Source: Microbulbifer variabilis
Lineage (GTDB): Bacteria > Pseudomonadota > Gammaproteobacteria > Pseudomonadales > Cellvibrionaceae
Length of the DNA stretch: 64,000 nt
Assembly: GCF_020524905.1 (NCBI RefSeq)
Contig: NZ_JAIVKI010000001.1
Span: 248,001 to 312,000, forward strand
Direction of reading: 5' to 3'
Part shown: positions 1 to 9,001 of the stretch, one piece after another
How the letters are laid out: each line of letters begins with the position of its first letter
How positions within the stretch are numbered: the first letter of the stretch is position 1
Translations under genes and position numbers: made by a program
The notes under the pieces: generated by a model
The model's input: the letters and a program-made list of their open reading frames with translations, nothing else
Told to the model about the DNA's origin: nothing
The model's database searches: none

Positions 1-485
1 TTGAAGGCTGTGTAGTGGATGATGAGCGCCAAACTCTCTTCTTCGCCGAAGAAGATCGGGGAATCTGGTCATTGGATCTTGTAAAGCAGCGGAGTGGTGA
101 ATCCCAGCCAAGGTTGCTTGCCGAAGTGGATGGGAAAATCCTTGCAGATGATGTGGAAGGTCTGGCCCTGTACCTGATGGAAGATAGTGGATATCTGATC
201 GCCTCCAGCCAAGGCAATGACAGCTATGCGCTATTCAGCCGTGATGGTGGCACCTTTGTTGGTCATTTTCGTGTAGATGTGAATATGTATACCGCCATTG
301 ATGGTAGTTCAGAGACCGATGGCCTGGACGTTACCAGCGCGAACCTGGGACCGGAATACCCAATGGGGTTACTTGTTATTCAAGATGGCAGAAACCGCTT
401 ACCCAATGCCCCACAGAATTTTAAATTAGTTGGTTGGGATTCTGTGAATGAAGCACTGAGTTTAAAAACCCTTGCGAAAAAGTAG
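1..485 (+). CDS. 3-phytase (beta-propeller phytase), C-terminal part, cut by the window edge
   Basis: The reading frame is open to the left edge (in phase from base 3), so this is the 3' part of a longer gene. The first residues read EGCVVDDE, the conserved phosphate-site motif of beta-propeller phytases, and the rest (GIWSLDL..., ADDVEGLALY, YLIASSQGNDSYALF, TDGLDVTSANLG) continues the propeller blades of this family. Such enzymes are secreted or outer-membrane-linked, calcium-dependent phosphatases that release phosphate from phytate. The signal peptide and first blades lie outside the window. A GTG at 15 is an internal codon, not the start. Family is clear; substrate is inferred from the family. 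Confidence 0.85.
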   Translation, partial: EGCVVDDERQTLFFAEEDRGIWSLDLVKQRSGESQPRLLAEVDGKILADDVEGLALYLMEDSGYLIASSQGNDSYALFSRDGGTFVGHFRVDVNMYTAIDGSSETDGLDVTSANLGPEYPMGLLVIQDGRNRLPNAPQNFKLVGWDSVNEALSLKTLAKK

Positions 486-678
486 CGGCATTTCATTGAA
501 AGGCAGTGCTGTTCTTAATGGAGTGATCTCGTTTCAGATGAGATTTTTTCTGAGAGTACTATCCCTAAGTCTGTGATAAGTCTCAGAATCGATAGCAGCA
601 TATAGGGTGAATTATTGTTATGGCCCAAGGCCGAAAACGTTCTACAAGTAGCCCGCTGAAATTATTAAGAAGGGATGC

Positions 679-1071
679 TTATTGAAGTTTTTCGTTTCTC
701 TCTCGCTCCAAAATATTGCCAATTAAGCTGGCTATTAATATTCCAATTAAATCCCCGCCTAGGTCGAAATAATCAAAGGTTCTTGAAGGTAGAAAGGCTT
801 GGCTTATTTCTTCCGCTAATGCGAACAACAGTACAGCCAGAACAACGTAGTAAACTTTAAGTTTAAAGAAATCTACACCATTAAACCTAGTGGCAGCTGT
901 AGCTAAAAGAGAGAGAAAGCCAAACAGAAAAATATGACCTAGCTTGTCCCCATAAGGGATTGCTGCAACGATCGTAAAGAAAATACTATTACTGCCAGTA
1001 TCAGCTAGGTATATTATCCAAAGGATAAACGTGAAAAAAGTAAGGGCCACTAAAGCCAGGAATTTGTGCAT
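679..1071 (-). CDS. VanZ-like family membrane protein
   Basis: A 130-residue protein with about four hydrophobic segments. It carries the VanZ-type pattern: DKLGHIFLFG near residue 42 and AEEISQAFLPSRTFDYFDLGGDLIG near residue 86. Members of this family are small inner-membrane proteins; VanZ itself gives low-level teicoplanin resistance, but most homologues have no known role. The gene stands alone on the minus strand, facing the phytase, with no evident partner. The call rests on the conserved GH and EE-x-SQ-x-F pattern. Confidence 0.7.
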   Translation of the reverse strand: MHKFLALVALTFFTFILWIIYLADTGSNSIFFTIVAAIPYGDKLGHIFLFGFLSLLATAATRFNGVDFFKLKVYYVVLAVLLFALAEEISQAFLPSRTFDYFDLGGDLIGILIASLIGNILERERNEKLQ

Positions 1072-1223
1072 TGGGAAAATTTTAAGTATGTATAATCAAG
1101 TTAGAAGAAAAATACTATGGTTCGATCTCTAGGGAGGTACGGATTCTACTTGCGATCATATAAGTATACATTTAAAGACTGTTTGAAGAGCTGGATTGTT
1201 TAGTACTTTTCGGCAGAAAATGC

Positions 1224-1706
1224 TCAAAAAGTAACTTTGATTGACTGGCCGCATTGTAAGTCCGACCATTGAGTATTTAGATCCAAAAGGAGAGCTTTGA
1301 TTTCTAAAAACTCTCTTTCTGACACTGCAGGCTGTGTGATTTTCCGGGAAGTACAGGCTTCACCTACAAGATATACAAAGTTCTCGTGATCCAATGAATG
1401 AGACCATAGTAAAGACTGTAGGGATTCGACCATGGATTCCGTCTGCCAGACCTCAATCTTATCAGCAACCTCTTTGGAGGACTCATTGTGTTCGAGTTTA
1501 AAGCTAATGTTGGCACCAGCTTTGAGTTGTCCATAAAAGGCGCCATTGATGTTCAGTGTTTTTTCGACTACAAAGTGGATCATATCGTGTGGCGCAATAC
1601 CTTGTTCGGGCATTTTTGTCTCGGTTGAGGAGTGATCATTCCTGGTGCATTTGAGAGTCCCGTACTTCCCTGAGCCTTTGGTAAAGGTAATTTCCATCTT
1701 ATCCAT
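1224..1706 (-). CDS. Conserved hypothetical protein, 160 aa
   Basis: Product not assigned to a characterised family. The protein is soluble, without a signal peptide or membrane segment, and begins MDKMEITFTKGSGKYGTL, with a TKMPEQGIAPHDMIHFVVE segment near residue 31 that looks like a conserved core. A second Met at residue 4 could be the true start. Codon use and base composition match the AT-rich neighbours. It is flanked by non-coding DNA and shows no operon partner. It is probably a real gene because of its length and folded-protein composition. Confidence 0.6.
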   Translation of the reverse strand: MDKMEITFTKGSGKYGTLKCTRNDHSSTETKMPEQGIAPHDMIHFVVEKTLNINGAFYGQLKAGANISFKLEHNESSKEVADKIEVWQTESMVESLQSLLWSHSLDHENFVYLVGEACTSRKITQPAVSEREFLEIKALLLDLNTQWSDLQCGQSIKVTF

Positions 1707-1927
1707 TCCTTAAATAATAGAAAGTAAGTGTTTAGTACCAGAAGCGATAAAAGCAAGTTATGTGGTACTTTTTTGATAGTTGTTTCAGTATTGGGAGTTC
1801 CTATTTATTTTCTTATAGTACTAATTTGCGAATTAACTACCCTGAACACCAGTGAAATAGACAATGATTATACTATCTTCAGATCAATGGGAAAGCCATG
1901 AATAGTGGATTAGGTACTCCACAGTTT

Positions 1928-2260
1928 CTAAAAGACGGTCTGTCCCAGCACAAATAGGAATCCTGTAATTATAAGAACAATACCTGTCAAAATTCCACAC
2001 TTGACTCGACGTGCTTTAGAGAATGCCCTTTCTCCAGTTATAAGAATGGCTGTATTTTCAGAATCCTCAAATTTTCTGGATAGTACCCAGTTGTATAGAG
2101 AGATAGTGTTTCCCAAGTCAGCAAAAGAATACCCTGAGGGGCTGCCAAGTTTTCTCCAGGTTTCTGGGGCAGAGCTTTTTAGAAGCTCGGCCAACTGTGG
2201 GAATCTCAAATTAAAAATGCAAATAGCTAAAATAACGCAGCCTAAAATCACGATAGCCAT
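1928..2260 (-). CDS. Hypothetical inner-membrane protein, 110 aa
   Basis: The frame extends upstream to 2338, but the start at 2260 is preferred because GAGAGG lies a few bases before this ATG (MAIVILGCVIL...). The protein has one hydrophobic segment at each end (about residues 2-17 and 91-108) with a soluble loop between them containing PETWRKLGSPSGYSFADLGNTISLYNWVL. The topology is therefore a hairpin with the loop on one side of the inner membrane. No family recognised. It lies just upstream of a serine hydrolase gene on the same strand, 13 bp or more beyond that gene's start region is not shared, so co-transcription is uncertain. Confidence 0.5.
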   Translation of the reverse strand: MAIVILGCVILAICIFNLRFPQLAELLKSSAPETWRKLGSPSGYSFADLGNTISLYNWVLSRKFEDSENTAILITGERAFSKARRVKCGILTGIVLIITGFLFVLGQTVF

Positions 2261-2351
2261 ATTGTCGCCTCTCTTCTTTGAGTATTCTAAATGGAATGCT
2301 AGTTGGTTTCTGGATAGAGCTAAAACTCTTAGATCCAAGCGCTAGTCAGCT

Positions 2352-3455
2352 TCAAAACTGAAATCCAGGGATATACTCTGCAGCAATTTGATCGACAAAC
2401 TGGATAGGTAATCCGCCAAGCAAATTTGTAAGTACAACTATAGATAGTTTATCTTCCGGATAGTAAATCATAGTGACTGCATTGCCGCCACTAGCACTAA
2501 TAGCGCTATGATTTTCTCTATTGATAACTTGCCAGCCCATGGCATAACCATTCTCAAAATCATTAAATCCAGCGGTTTGGTTATTCTTTAAGGTCACTGG
2601 TGTCCAAAGTGAATTGAGATTTTTGATTAACTTTCCTTCCTGCAAGGCAACAAGATAATGTGCGATCTCTGTCGCTGTTGAGCTCATCCCAGCTGCTGTT
2701 TGCATGATGTAGGGAAACTCACCATAAAAATTCCTATGTTCACCCTTACTGCAATCATAAAGATATTGCCTTGCTTGATTAGCAATGGGTCGTGCCATAT
2801 GTTCAAAACCAGCAGTGGCTGTCAATTGCATGTCGACTATTTTAAGTTGATTATCAGTAATAAATTTTTGGAAACCACCCTTTACATATTTGTCAATTAT
2901 CTTTCCTATAATGACATAACCCGTTTGGTTATAATCGAATTGCGTATTTTCTTCGAATCGGACAGGTAGCTCTTTGACTTTCTCCCATGAGGCATCAGGG
3001 TTGCCGCGTACTAATAGATCGGCCTGATATCCACTCAAAATCTCGGGTAAGCCAGATGTGTGCGCCATCAGATGTTTTATTTTCATCGACTTCCATGATG
3101 CAGGTATATCTGTGAGATGTTTTCCAATCTGATCATCTAGTGAAAGATGTCCTTGCTCCACTAGCTGTATAAGGGCAACTCCCGTAAAAGCCTTGGTCAT
3201 TGAGTTGATGGGAAATAGGGTATTTACCTTTACAGGAACATTATCCTGAAAGTTAGATAATCCATAATTACCCTGCTTGATGATTTCACCATTCTTGACA
3301 ATGGCCAGTTGTAGGCCAGGGATATGTCGCTTATCCATGATGTCCACAATAAGGCTGTCTACAGAGTCCGCAGTTGCTGGGAGGCTATAGATAAATAGTA
3401 AGGTTGATAAAATGATGGAGTGTTTTCTGGTTTTTAACCAAAGGTTATGAGTCAT
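2352..3455 (-). CDS. Secreted serine hydrolase of the class C beta-lactamase/penicillin-binding family
   Basis: A 367-residue protein with a signal peptide (about residues 1-29, ending PATA). It has the beta-lactamase/transpeptidase-like fold: the nucleophile motif SMTK at 85-88 and the HTSGLPE segment near 132. The second motif reads Y175-N-Q where the family normally has Y-x-N, and the third motif near the C-terminus is SGG in place of the common H-T-G or K-T-G. The start at 3455 is chosen over the upstream ATG at 3488 because AAGGGA precedes it and the signal peptide then sits at the N-terminus. Members include esterases, D-aminopeptidases and PBP4-like proteins. True beta-lactamase activity is unlikely to be predictable from this sequence. 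Confidence 0.8.
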   Translation of the reverse strand: MTHNLWLKTRKHSIILSTLLFIYSLPATADSVDSLIVDIMDKRHIPGLQLAIVKNGEIIKQGNYGLSNFQDNVPVKVNTLFPINSMTKAFTGVALIQLVEQGHLSLDDQIGKHLTDIPASWKSMKIKHLMAHTSGLPEILSGYQADLLVRGNPDASWEKVKELPVRFEENTQFDYNQTGYVIIGKIIDKYVKGGFQKFITDNQLKIVDMQLTATAGFEHMARPIANQARQYLYDCSKGEHRNFYGEFPYIMQTAAGMSSTATEIAHYLVALQEGKLIKNLNSLWTPVTLKNNQTAGFNDFENGYAMGWQVINRENHSAISASGGNAVTMIYYPEDKLSIVVLTNLLGGLPIQFVDQIAAEYIPGFQF

Positions 3456-3677
3456 GATGCAGCGTCCCTTTGTGTTCTTATATTCCATTATTTATGGGGT
3501 TTAGATGTTCAATTGTTCGGTAAGGTTGTTATCTTGCCATAATTTATCAAAACCTTGACGCTTTATTGAGCGATTGTAATTACTTGAAATCTAGATACTC
3601 ACATGGAAATTCCACATGGCAATTAGTTTCAACTAAATTGAAAATAAGGGAGGGTAGGTGATGGCCAGTTATTATGT

Positions 3678-4784
3678 CTACAATAATCTTGGTTCCTGCT
3701 GAGTTGTACAATGGATACCTCCGCCGCCAGCTGCAATACCGTCAATATTGACCTGTACAATATCGCGATCCGGAAAAATCTTTTGCAATTTTCGCTGGGC
3801 TGCTGTATCTGCATTAGGATCTCCGAACTCAGGAACAATAACTGCCCCATTGCAGACATAAAAGTTAATGTAGCCAGCGGCGAAATCGGCATTGTCAAAC
3901 TGCTCTCGAACAATTGATGGTGCCTCAAGTACGACAATCTCTAGTTCCCGGCCACTGGCATCCGTCGCTGAGCGCAGCATCCTCAGATGCTGTTTTGTTG
4001 CGGCATGATCGAAAGAGTTTGGATCGGGATCATAGCCCGCAACAACCACACCTGGGCGCACGAAACGGGCATAAAAATCTGTATGTCCATCGGTGATATC
4101 CATGCCTTTAATGCCGGGTAACCAGATAATTTTCTCTAGGCCAAGAAGCCGTTTTAGCTCATGCTCGCATTGTTGCTTATTAACACCAGGATTGCGGTTA
4201 TCGTTGAGTACACAACTCTCGGTTATGATGGCGGTGTCATGCCCGTCCACCTCAATTCCACCACCTTCGAGAATCAGGTTAGTCTGGATACAAGGTACTC
4301 CAGCGTATCGAGCCGTGAAAGCAGCGACTTTTGCGTCATTGTCAGACACCTGCTTTTCACCCCAACCATTGAAGTTGAAGTCAATTGCCGCTTTATCACC
4401 GTTTTCATTAACAATAAAAACAAGGCCTATATCACGCATCCACAAATCATCCAGTGAACAGGCAATTAGCTCAACTTTATCCCCCATTAACCGGCGGGCT
4501 ATCGGCAGTTCGGCTTTGCGGACCAACATTGAGACGGGTTCGTACTCCGCAATCGTCAGGGCAATTGTCGCCAAGTTGCGCTGGACTTCCGGTAAGAGTT
4601 TTCGCCCCCAAATTTTATGGCTTGCACCAAAGGCCATCCAAGTACGCAGGTGAGGCTCGCCCTCATCGGGCATGTACCAGGTACTTTTACTATTCATTAC
4701 TGGAAATGACTCCTTTGTGCCACTCAGTAGAGAGGCTGCAGTTAAGGCACCTAGTGCCTTAACAAAATTACGACGGTTAGTCAT
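3678..4784 (-). CDS. Tat-exported agmatine deiminase / peptidyl-arginine deiminase family protein
   Basis: A 368-residue protein of the porphyromonas-type peptidyl-arginine deiminase/agmatine deiminase family, which hydrolyses a guanidino group to a ureido group and ammonia. Visible motifs are LDDLWMRDIG (about 111-120), ILEGGGIEVDGHDT (171-184), DGHTDFYARF (232-241) and the catalytic cysteine C359 in GGGIHCTTQQEP. The N-terminus MTNRRNFVKALGALTAASLL is a twin-arginine signal, so the enzyme is exported folded; cytosolic AguA lacks such a signal. No putrescine-pathway partner (for example N-carbamoylputrescine amidase) is adjacent, so the substrate in the periplasm is open. Confidence 0.85.
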   Translation of the reverse strand: MTNRRNFVKALGALTAASLLSGTKESFPVMNSKSTWYMPDEGEPHLRTWMAFGASHKIWGRKLLPEVQRNLATIALTIAEYEPVSMLVRKAELPIARRLMGDKVELIACSLDDLWMRDIGLVFIVNENGDKAAIDFNFNGWGEKQVSDNDAKVAAFTARYAGVPCIQTNLILEGGGIEVDGHDTAIITESCVLNDNRNPGVNKQQCEHELKRLLGLEKIIWLPGIKGMDITDGHTDFYARFVRPGVVVAGYDPDPNSFDHAATKQHLRMLRSATDASGRELEIVVLEAPSIVREQFDNADFAAGYINFYVCNGAVIVPEFGDPNADTAAQRKLQKIFPDRDIVQVNIDGIAAGGGGIHCTTQQEPRLL

Positions 4785-4846
4785 TGTGTGATATCCCTTC
4801 TAAATACAAAAACGGTGCTTTCTGAGATGATTAAAATGATATCCGC

Positions 4847-5086
4847 TTAACTAACCCACAGTGGTAATTCATGCATGCTTGCCACTTTTGTAGCTGCCAA
4901 TAATTCAAAATAAGTATAAAGTTCGCAATCATCATAAAAAAGTAACTCGATACTTCTTAAAATACACAATTCAGAATCATCTGTATTTGAAAGTGTTGGC
5001 CAGTGACGTTTTTTACCAAGAAAATCAATTTCAAGTGGAATAAAGTTCACGAAATGCTTAGCTACCTTGGTTCTTCTTTCATCCAA
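4847..5086 (-). CDS. Possible small gene or gene remnant, no family recognised
   Basis: An open frame of about 110 codons runs from about 5178 to 4847 but has no ATG or GTG near its beginning; the first usable start is a TTG at 5086, with a weak ribosome site. The translated part reads like a folded protein (VNFIPLEIDFLGKKRHWP..., ELCILRSIELLFYDDCELYTYFELL). Either this is a real gene starting with TTG or the 3' end of a decayed gene whose beginning is lost. No function can be given. The rest of 5087-5394 shows no further gene. Confidence 0.3.
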   Translation of the reverse strand: MDERRTKVAKHFVNFIPLEIDFLGKKRHWPTLSNTDDSELCILRSIELLFYDDCELYTYFELLAATKVASMHELPLWVS

Positions 5087-5394
5087 TATCGGGTTTAATA
5101 GTTTATATGGTTTCCCTAAGCTGTTCCATGAGCAATCATATGAGCAGTAAGGCTCTTGCTGAGTAACGTTAAATGATAGATTTAATTTCTACTCTAATGC
5201 TTTTTTTTCAGCAGATGCCAAAACTATTATTGTAAGTCGTTGTTGGAGTTCCTACCCAGAAGCCAAACATTTTGTGGTTTGCCTAAATTACTTAAATATG
5301 CTCAACAACAGTTTGCCTTGAGACTTGAGGCAAAACTATAGCCGGTGGATTGTGCAGGCTATGGAGTAGGTATTATCAAGGTTTTTTGAAGGGG

Positions 5395-5820
5395 CTAATC
5401 CCTACAAATTCTCTTCTGAACCAAACCAAATTCTACATTAGCCCAGCATCCACAGGGATTATTCGAAGTGGAGCAACTACCAACTGTAAACATACTACCC
5501 TGATGATTGTATGGTGCTCGGCATTTCCCCTCGCATTGCACCCCACTAATACACGGTTTTTCAGCATCATTGTATTGCACAATACACATTTGGGTGCCGT
5601 TCATACAAACCTGGCGAAGCTCACCCCCGGCAGAATCACATGATTCTGCGGTTTTAATCTCTGAGAGCTTATTGGTAACAGCCGCTTTCTTTGAGGTATC
5701 CATCCATTGCTTCATTGCAAAGAGCATTAGTAGAACAAGAGTCAATGAGAAAATAGCTCGAATCATAGGGTGATACTCAACACTTAACCAGTGAGCAAAA
5801 TCCACAGTATTTTGTCCCAC
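5395..5820 (-). CDS. Membrane-anchored cysteine-rich hypothetical protein
   Basis: Begins with GTG at 5820, 20 bp after the signal peptidase gene; a second possible start is the ATG at 5766, which places a hydrophobic segment (MIRAIFSLTLVLLMLF) at the very N-terminus. Neither start has a strong ribosome site. The remainder has about ten cysteines in a compact C-terminal domain (CDSAGGELRQVC..., MCIVQY, PCISGVQCEGKC, PCGCW), which suggests a disulfide-bonded periplasmic domain anchored to the inner membrane. No family recognised. Close spacing suggests co-transcription with the upstream signal peptidase gene. Confidence 0.6.
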   Translation of the reverse strand: MGQNTVDFAHWLSVEYHPMIRAIFSLTLVLLMLFAMKQWMDTSKKAAVTNKLSEIKTAESCDSAGGELRQVCMNGTQMCIVQYNDAEKPCISGVQCEGKCRAPYNHQGSMFTVGSCSTSNNPCGCWANVEFGLVQKRICRD

Positions 5821-5840
5821 TGGAGTGTTTTACTAGACCT

Positions 5841-6674
5841 TTATTCGAAGACATAGATGACCTCACCAATAATACGATCACTGGAAACATAGCCCCAATA
5901 TCTACTATCTAATGAATTATCTCTATTGTCACCCATAAAGAAATAGCTTTTTTCAGGTACAACTATCTCGTTCATATCCTTAGACGGTAGAAGGTTCATT
6001 CGTTGAATTCGATAAGTAATGCCGCTTAGCTGCTGCTCGTAGACTGTTAGTTGATCTGTTTCATACAACTTATCAGTAGTAAGCAGAGAACCATTAATGG
6101 TGATGTTGTTGCCTCTAATAGCTATAGTATCTCCTGGGAGCGCAATTAATCTCTTAACAAAAGTAATATCCTTATGGGGCGGGTAAAATGCATACAATTT
6201 CCCTCTCTGCATGAGTTCAGGCGAGGTAATCTCCTTGCTGTCTAAAGGGTATCCGAGTGTTCCATAGGTTCCGTAACCAAGTTTCTGAATAATGATATGA
6301 TTTCCTGGGTTTATTGTTGGTTGCATTGATACTGAAGGAAATAAGAATGGTTCGTATAAAAAAGATCGAATCAGAAATACCGTTGTAAAAAAAGAGATAC
6401 CAATAGCTGGAATACCCCACCACTTGGAGTACCAAGCCCGTTCAATAGAATGCTCATAATTCTTTACTATAAAAATCGCATGAACAGGACATACTATTGA
6501 AAAGGTGGTTGAGAATAGAGTTTGATACTTCCAGTCAACTATTGAAGCAGTGACTGAAAGTAGGAAGTAGAGCCAAAATAATTTTGGTCTATTTAAGTAG
6601 AGAAATGTGAATGCTTGTAGAAATACTCCTAAGAGTATTGCTATCCATGCCTTCGGCTTCCAATTGATGTTCAA
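5841..6674 (-). CDS. lepB: Signal peptidase I with extra N-terminal membrane segments
   Basis: A 277-residue S26-family signal peptidase, which removes signal peptides from exported proteins at the periplasmic face of the inner membrane. The catalytic serine is S116 in PSVSMQPT, the general-base lysine is K174 in FVKRLIALPGD, and the C-terminal box MGDNRDNSLDSRYWG is intact. Instead of the two usual anchors, the first 105 residues hold about four hydrophobic segments, an arrangement seen in some accessory LepB paralogues. The main cellular lepB would normally lie beside lepA and rnc, which are absent here, so this is probably an additional copy. A cysteine-rich protein gene follows 20 bp downstream. 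Confidence 0.88.
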   Translation of the reverse strand: MNINWKPKAWIAILLGVFLQAFTFLYLNRPKLFWLYFLLSVTASIVDWKYQTLFSTTFSIVCPVHAIFIVKNYEHSIERAWYSKWWGIPAIGISFFTTVFLIRSFLYEPFLFPSVSMQPTINPGNHIIIQKLGYGTYGTLGYPLDSKEITSPELMQRGKLYAFYPPHKDITFVKRLIALPGDTIAIRGNNITINGSLLTTDKLYETDQLTVYEQQLSGITYRIQRMNLLPSKDMNEIVVPEKSYFFMGDNRDNSLDSRYWGYVSSDRIIGEVIYVFE

Positions 6675-6782
6675 TTTTATCTCTCCATTTAATAGTCATT
6701 TTATATAAGGCTAAGTGCACCCTGGAAGCAAACCAGTCGGTGGGTTTTTATCACATGATGTATGGTTCTGTTATAGGAATTG

Positions 6783-7187
6783 CTACAGGTCAGCCGGATG
6801 ATTTACGCCATCATAGGTTGGTATATTCTCTAATTTTAGAGGATTTATACCTTCCAAGAATGCCACATTGAAACCAAATTGACTGGGATTAGATCGCCTT
6901 TGGTGATGCGTATAAATACCGCAGATTCCACAAAAATAGTGTTTCGCCGTTTTGGTGTTAAACTGATAGAGTTTTAAATACTCTTTCCCTTTTAGGATAT
7001 TAATATTCTCTAGGGGTACTGACGCGACGATTGCTCCCCTCCTGCGGCACATGGAGCAATCACAGCGCCGAAGATCGACAAGCCCTTCTGGTAAATGCAG
7101 CTCTATTTCTACGGAGCCACAGTGGCATGAAGCCCTATGTTTAGCCTGGATTCTTACCCCATCAATTTCCTTTCGATTCACATTCAT
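6783..7187 (-). CDS. GFA family protein (Mss4-like zinc fold)
   Basis: A 134-residue member of the GFA/CENP-V family, named after glutathione-dependent formaldehyde-activating enzyme. Zinc-binding cysteines are visible as SCHCGS (about residues 20-25), RRCDCSMCRRRG (about 40-51) and FCGICGIYTHH (about 85-95). Most members have no proven enzyme activity, so formaldehyde detoxification should not be assumed. It is a single gene between unrelated neighbours. Confidence 0.85.
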   Translation of the reverse strand: MNVNRKEIDGVRIQAKHRASCHCGSVEIELHLPEGLVDLRRCDCSMCRRRGAIVASVPLENINILKGKEYLKLYQFNTKTAKHYFCGICGIYTHHQRRSNPSQFGFNVAFLEGINPLKLENIPTYDGVNHPADL

Positions 7188-7300
7188 TATTTCTTTCCTT
7201 AGATCATATAATCCTGAGCTTTTCGGCTAAAGTTCTAGGCTCCGCAAATCTAGATCAGCTCCGCTAGGGTGGAACAAACTAGATTACTTTTTTCTCTGAA

Positions 7301-8113
7301 TTATTTAGGCCATTGGATTTCAATGTAATAGTTATTAAAGTCAAGATTGTTGTACCCACCTTTGAGCTGTGTATACATACCTCTTGGCAATCCCTCAACC
7401 TTGATCTCAATACCAGACTCCGGGAATTTACCCTTTGCATAGATTTCTATAAATCTTCTTGCCAGCTTATGCCCATCATGGAGATGCTTTTCCGGCCAAC
7501 CCACTAGGCTAATGTCGGGCATTCCAAATGTTCGCATTCCCCTTGAATGTAACCAAATTCCATCTTTCTCTGGAGAGTACATTAGAAAAACATGTTTTTG
7601 TGGAGAAGGTCTCCGTGGTTCAAAAAAAGTATCTGACCACTGATCAGGTGTGTAGAGCCTAGTGGTTTGAAAGTCTATTACAGAAACAACCCCCTTTTCT
7701 GTAATGGCTTTAATAATACCAATGGTATTTTTTAGGTACTTAAGTGATTGTACGTCCTTAAATTCACCTGACACTATGGCCATGCTGTTAGTTTGTGTTG
7801 TTTTTCGATATAACTCCGGTGATTGCGTTTTTAGTAATTGCCCCATTGTTCCTGTCAGAAAGCCTTCGATATATTCTTTTTGTTTTGGGGTAGACTTGTT
7901 GTAGAATACGATATCGACCCCTTCTGGTATTTGGTCGATATTATGATCAACTTCCGACAGTTTTAATTCTGAGTTCTCGGCACCAAAGATGGCAATAAAT
8001 ATGAACGCAGGTTGAAAGGGTTTGGTGTAATAATCACGCCCCCAGGTGTTAGCTTTAACGTCTAACGGGTACGACATAATAAAAATCCAAATAACAGCTA
8101 GAGTTAATCTCAT
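7301..8113 (-). CDS. Secreted hypothetical protein, 270 aa
   Basis: The N-terminus (MRLTLAVIWIFIMSYPLDVKA) is a signal peptide, so the protein is exported. The mature part is soluble and has strikingly specific-looking segments such as VVSVIDFQTTRLYTPDQWSDTFFEPRRPSPQKHVFLMYSP (written here only as key words: FQTTRLYTPDQW, HVFLMYSP, WLHSRGMRTFG). No characterised family is recognised. It sits alone, upstream of the GFA gene on the same strand, about 110 bp away, so co-transcription is possible but not shown. Confidence 0.6.
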   Translation of the reverse strand: MRLTLAVIWIFIMSYPLDVKANTWGRDYYTKPFQPAFIFIAIFGAENSELKLSEVDHNIDQIPEGVDIVFYNKSTPKQKEYIEGFLTGTMGQLLKTQSPELYRKTTQTNSMAIVSGEFKDVQSLKYLKNTIGIIKAITEKGVVSVIDFQTTRLYTPDQWSDTFFEPRRPSPQKHVFLMYSPEKDGIWLHSRGMRTFGMPDISLVGWPEKHLHDGHKLARRFIEIYAKGKFPESGIEIKVEGLPRGMYTQLKGGYNNLDFNNYYIEIQWPK

Positions 8114-8254
8114 CTAAATCCTTTAGGGTAAAATATTTCTGGTTATTGCGAACGGTTCAATACCTAGTCCTCTGTATCTAATATTAAATACGAAGTAAAG
8201 CGTATATGAAAAATTCTATAGTTTTCGAATCGCTCTTAAATAGTTTGTTAAGTG

Positions 8255-8752
8255 CTAGTCAAAAACTCTTCTCGAAGGCTCAATTTGATGTAGATATCGA
8301 GTAAAAGTATCTCTTGGGCGCTCAAGTTTGTTTTCTGCCAGCACTCTAGATGCCATGCCTCTGTGATTGCTACCATGAGTTAATAAATGGATCAGAGTCT
8401 CTTCTACGGAAAGCTGCCCTGTATTGCCATCAACAAATCTAAATGAAATAATCCTTTTTAGTTCTTTCTTTGATGTTGATTCTGCATAATGAACTAACCA
8501 AGAGTCATTTTTGCTCATTGTATCGCGCAATTCTGATATGGTTGGCGTTTCTAGGGTGTTATCTGCACTATACTTTTCTGGTTCTCCCAAGATTCGACTG
8601 ATAAAGAGACTGTCAACGACTGTTGTATGGTTTAAAATCCTGACAAAAAATATGGCATCACTTTCGGGAAGCTTTGAAAGCTGCTGCTCTCCAAATTGAA
8701 GTAATTCTTCGTTTGCCCATTTTTTATATTGAAATGCATTGAAATACTGCAT
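8255..8752 (-). CDS. DinB family protein
   Basis: A 165-residue four-helix-bundle protein of the DinB/YfiT-like metalloprotein family. The three metal-binding histidines fit H42 (ILNHTTVVDSLF), H126 and H130 (LIHLLTHGSNHRG). Members bind a divalent metal; some are thiol transferases, most are uncharacterised and several are damage-induced. There is no visible LexA-type box in front of the gene. Divergent or isolated placement gives no further hint. Confidence 0.85.
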   Translation of the reverse strand: MQYFNAFQYKKWANEELLQFGEQQLSKLPESDAIFFVRILNHTTVVDSLFISRILGEPEKYSADNTLETPTISELRDTMSKNDSWLVHYAESTSKKELKRIISFRFVDGNTGQLSVEETLIHLLTHGSNHRGMASRVLAENKLERPRDTFTRYLHQIEPSRRVFD

Positions 8753-9001
8753 TTTTCCCCTCTTTATTAGTATTTGTTTTGGAGCTAAAAATGAATGGAC
8801 TAATATCGCTCAGAAAATATACATCTAGTGAAGACTTCTTTCGCGATTGAATCTACTAATCGGATTCTTAAAATAGCTTGTACGATGTAACTAACTATTT
8901 TATACAATCCGGGCAGATTATAGGGCATCCATTCAGATTATCTTTTTACAGTGATCAACCAGGCTGATAGCCTTCCGATCCTCATTGCGGGAAGAATTTT
9001 G

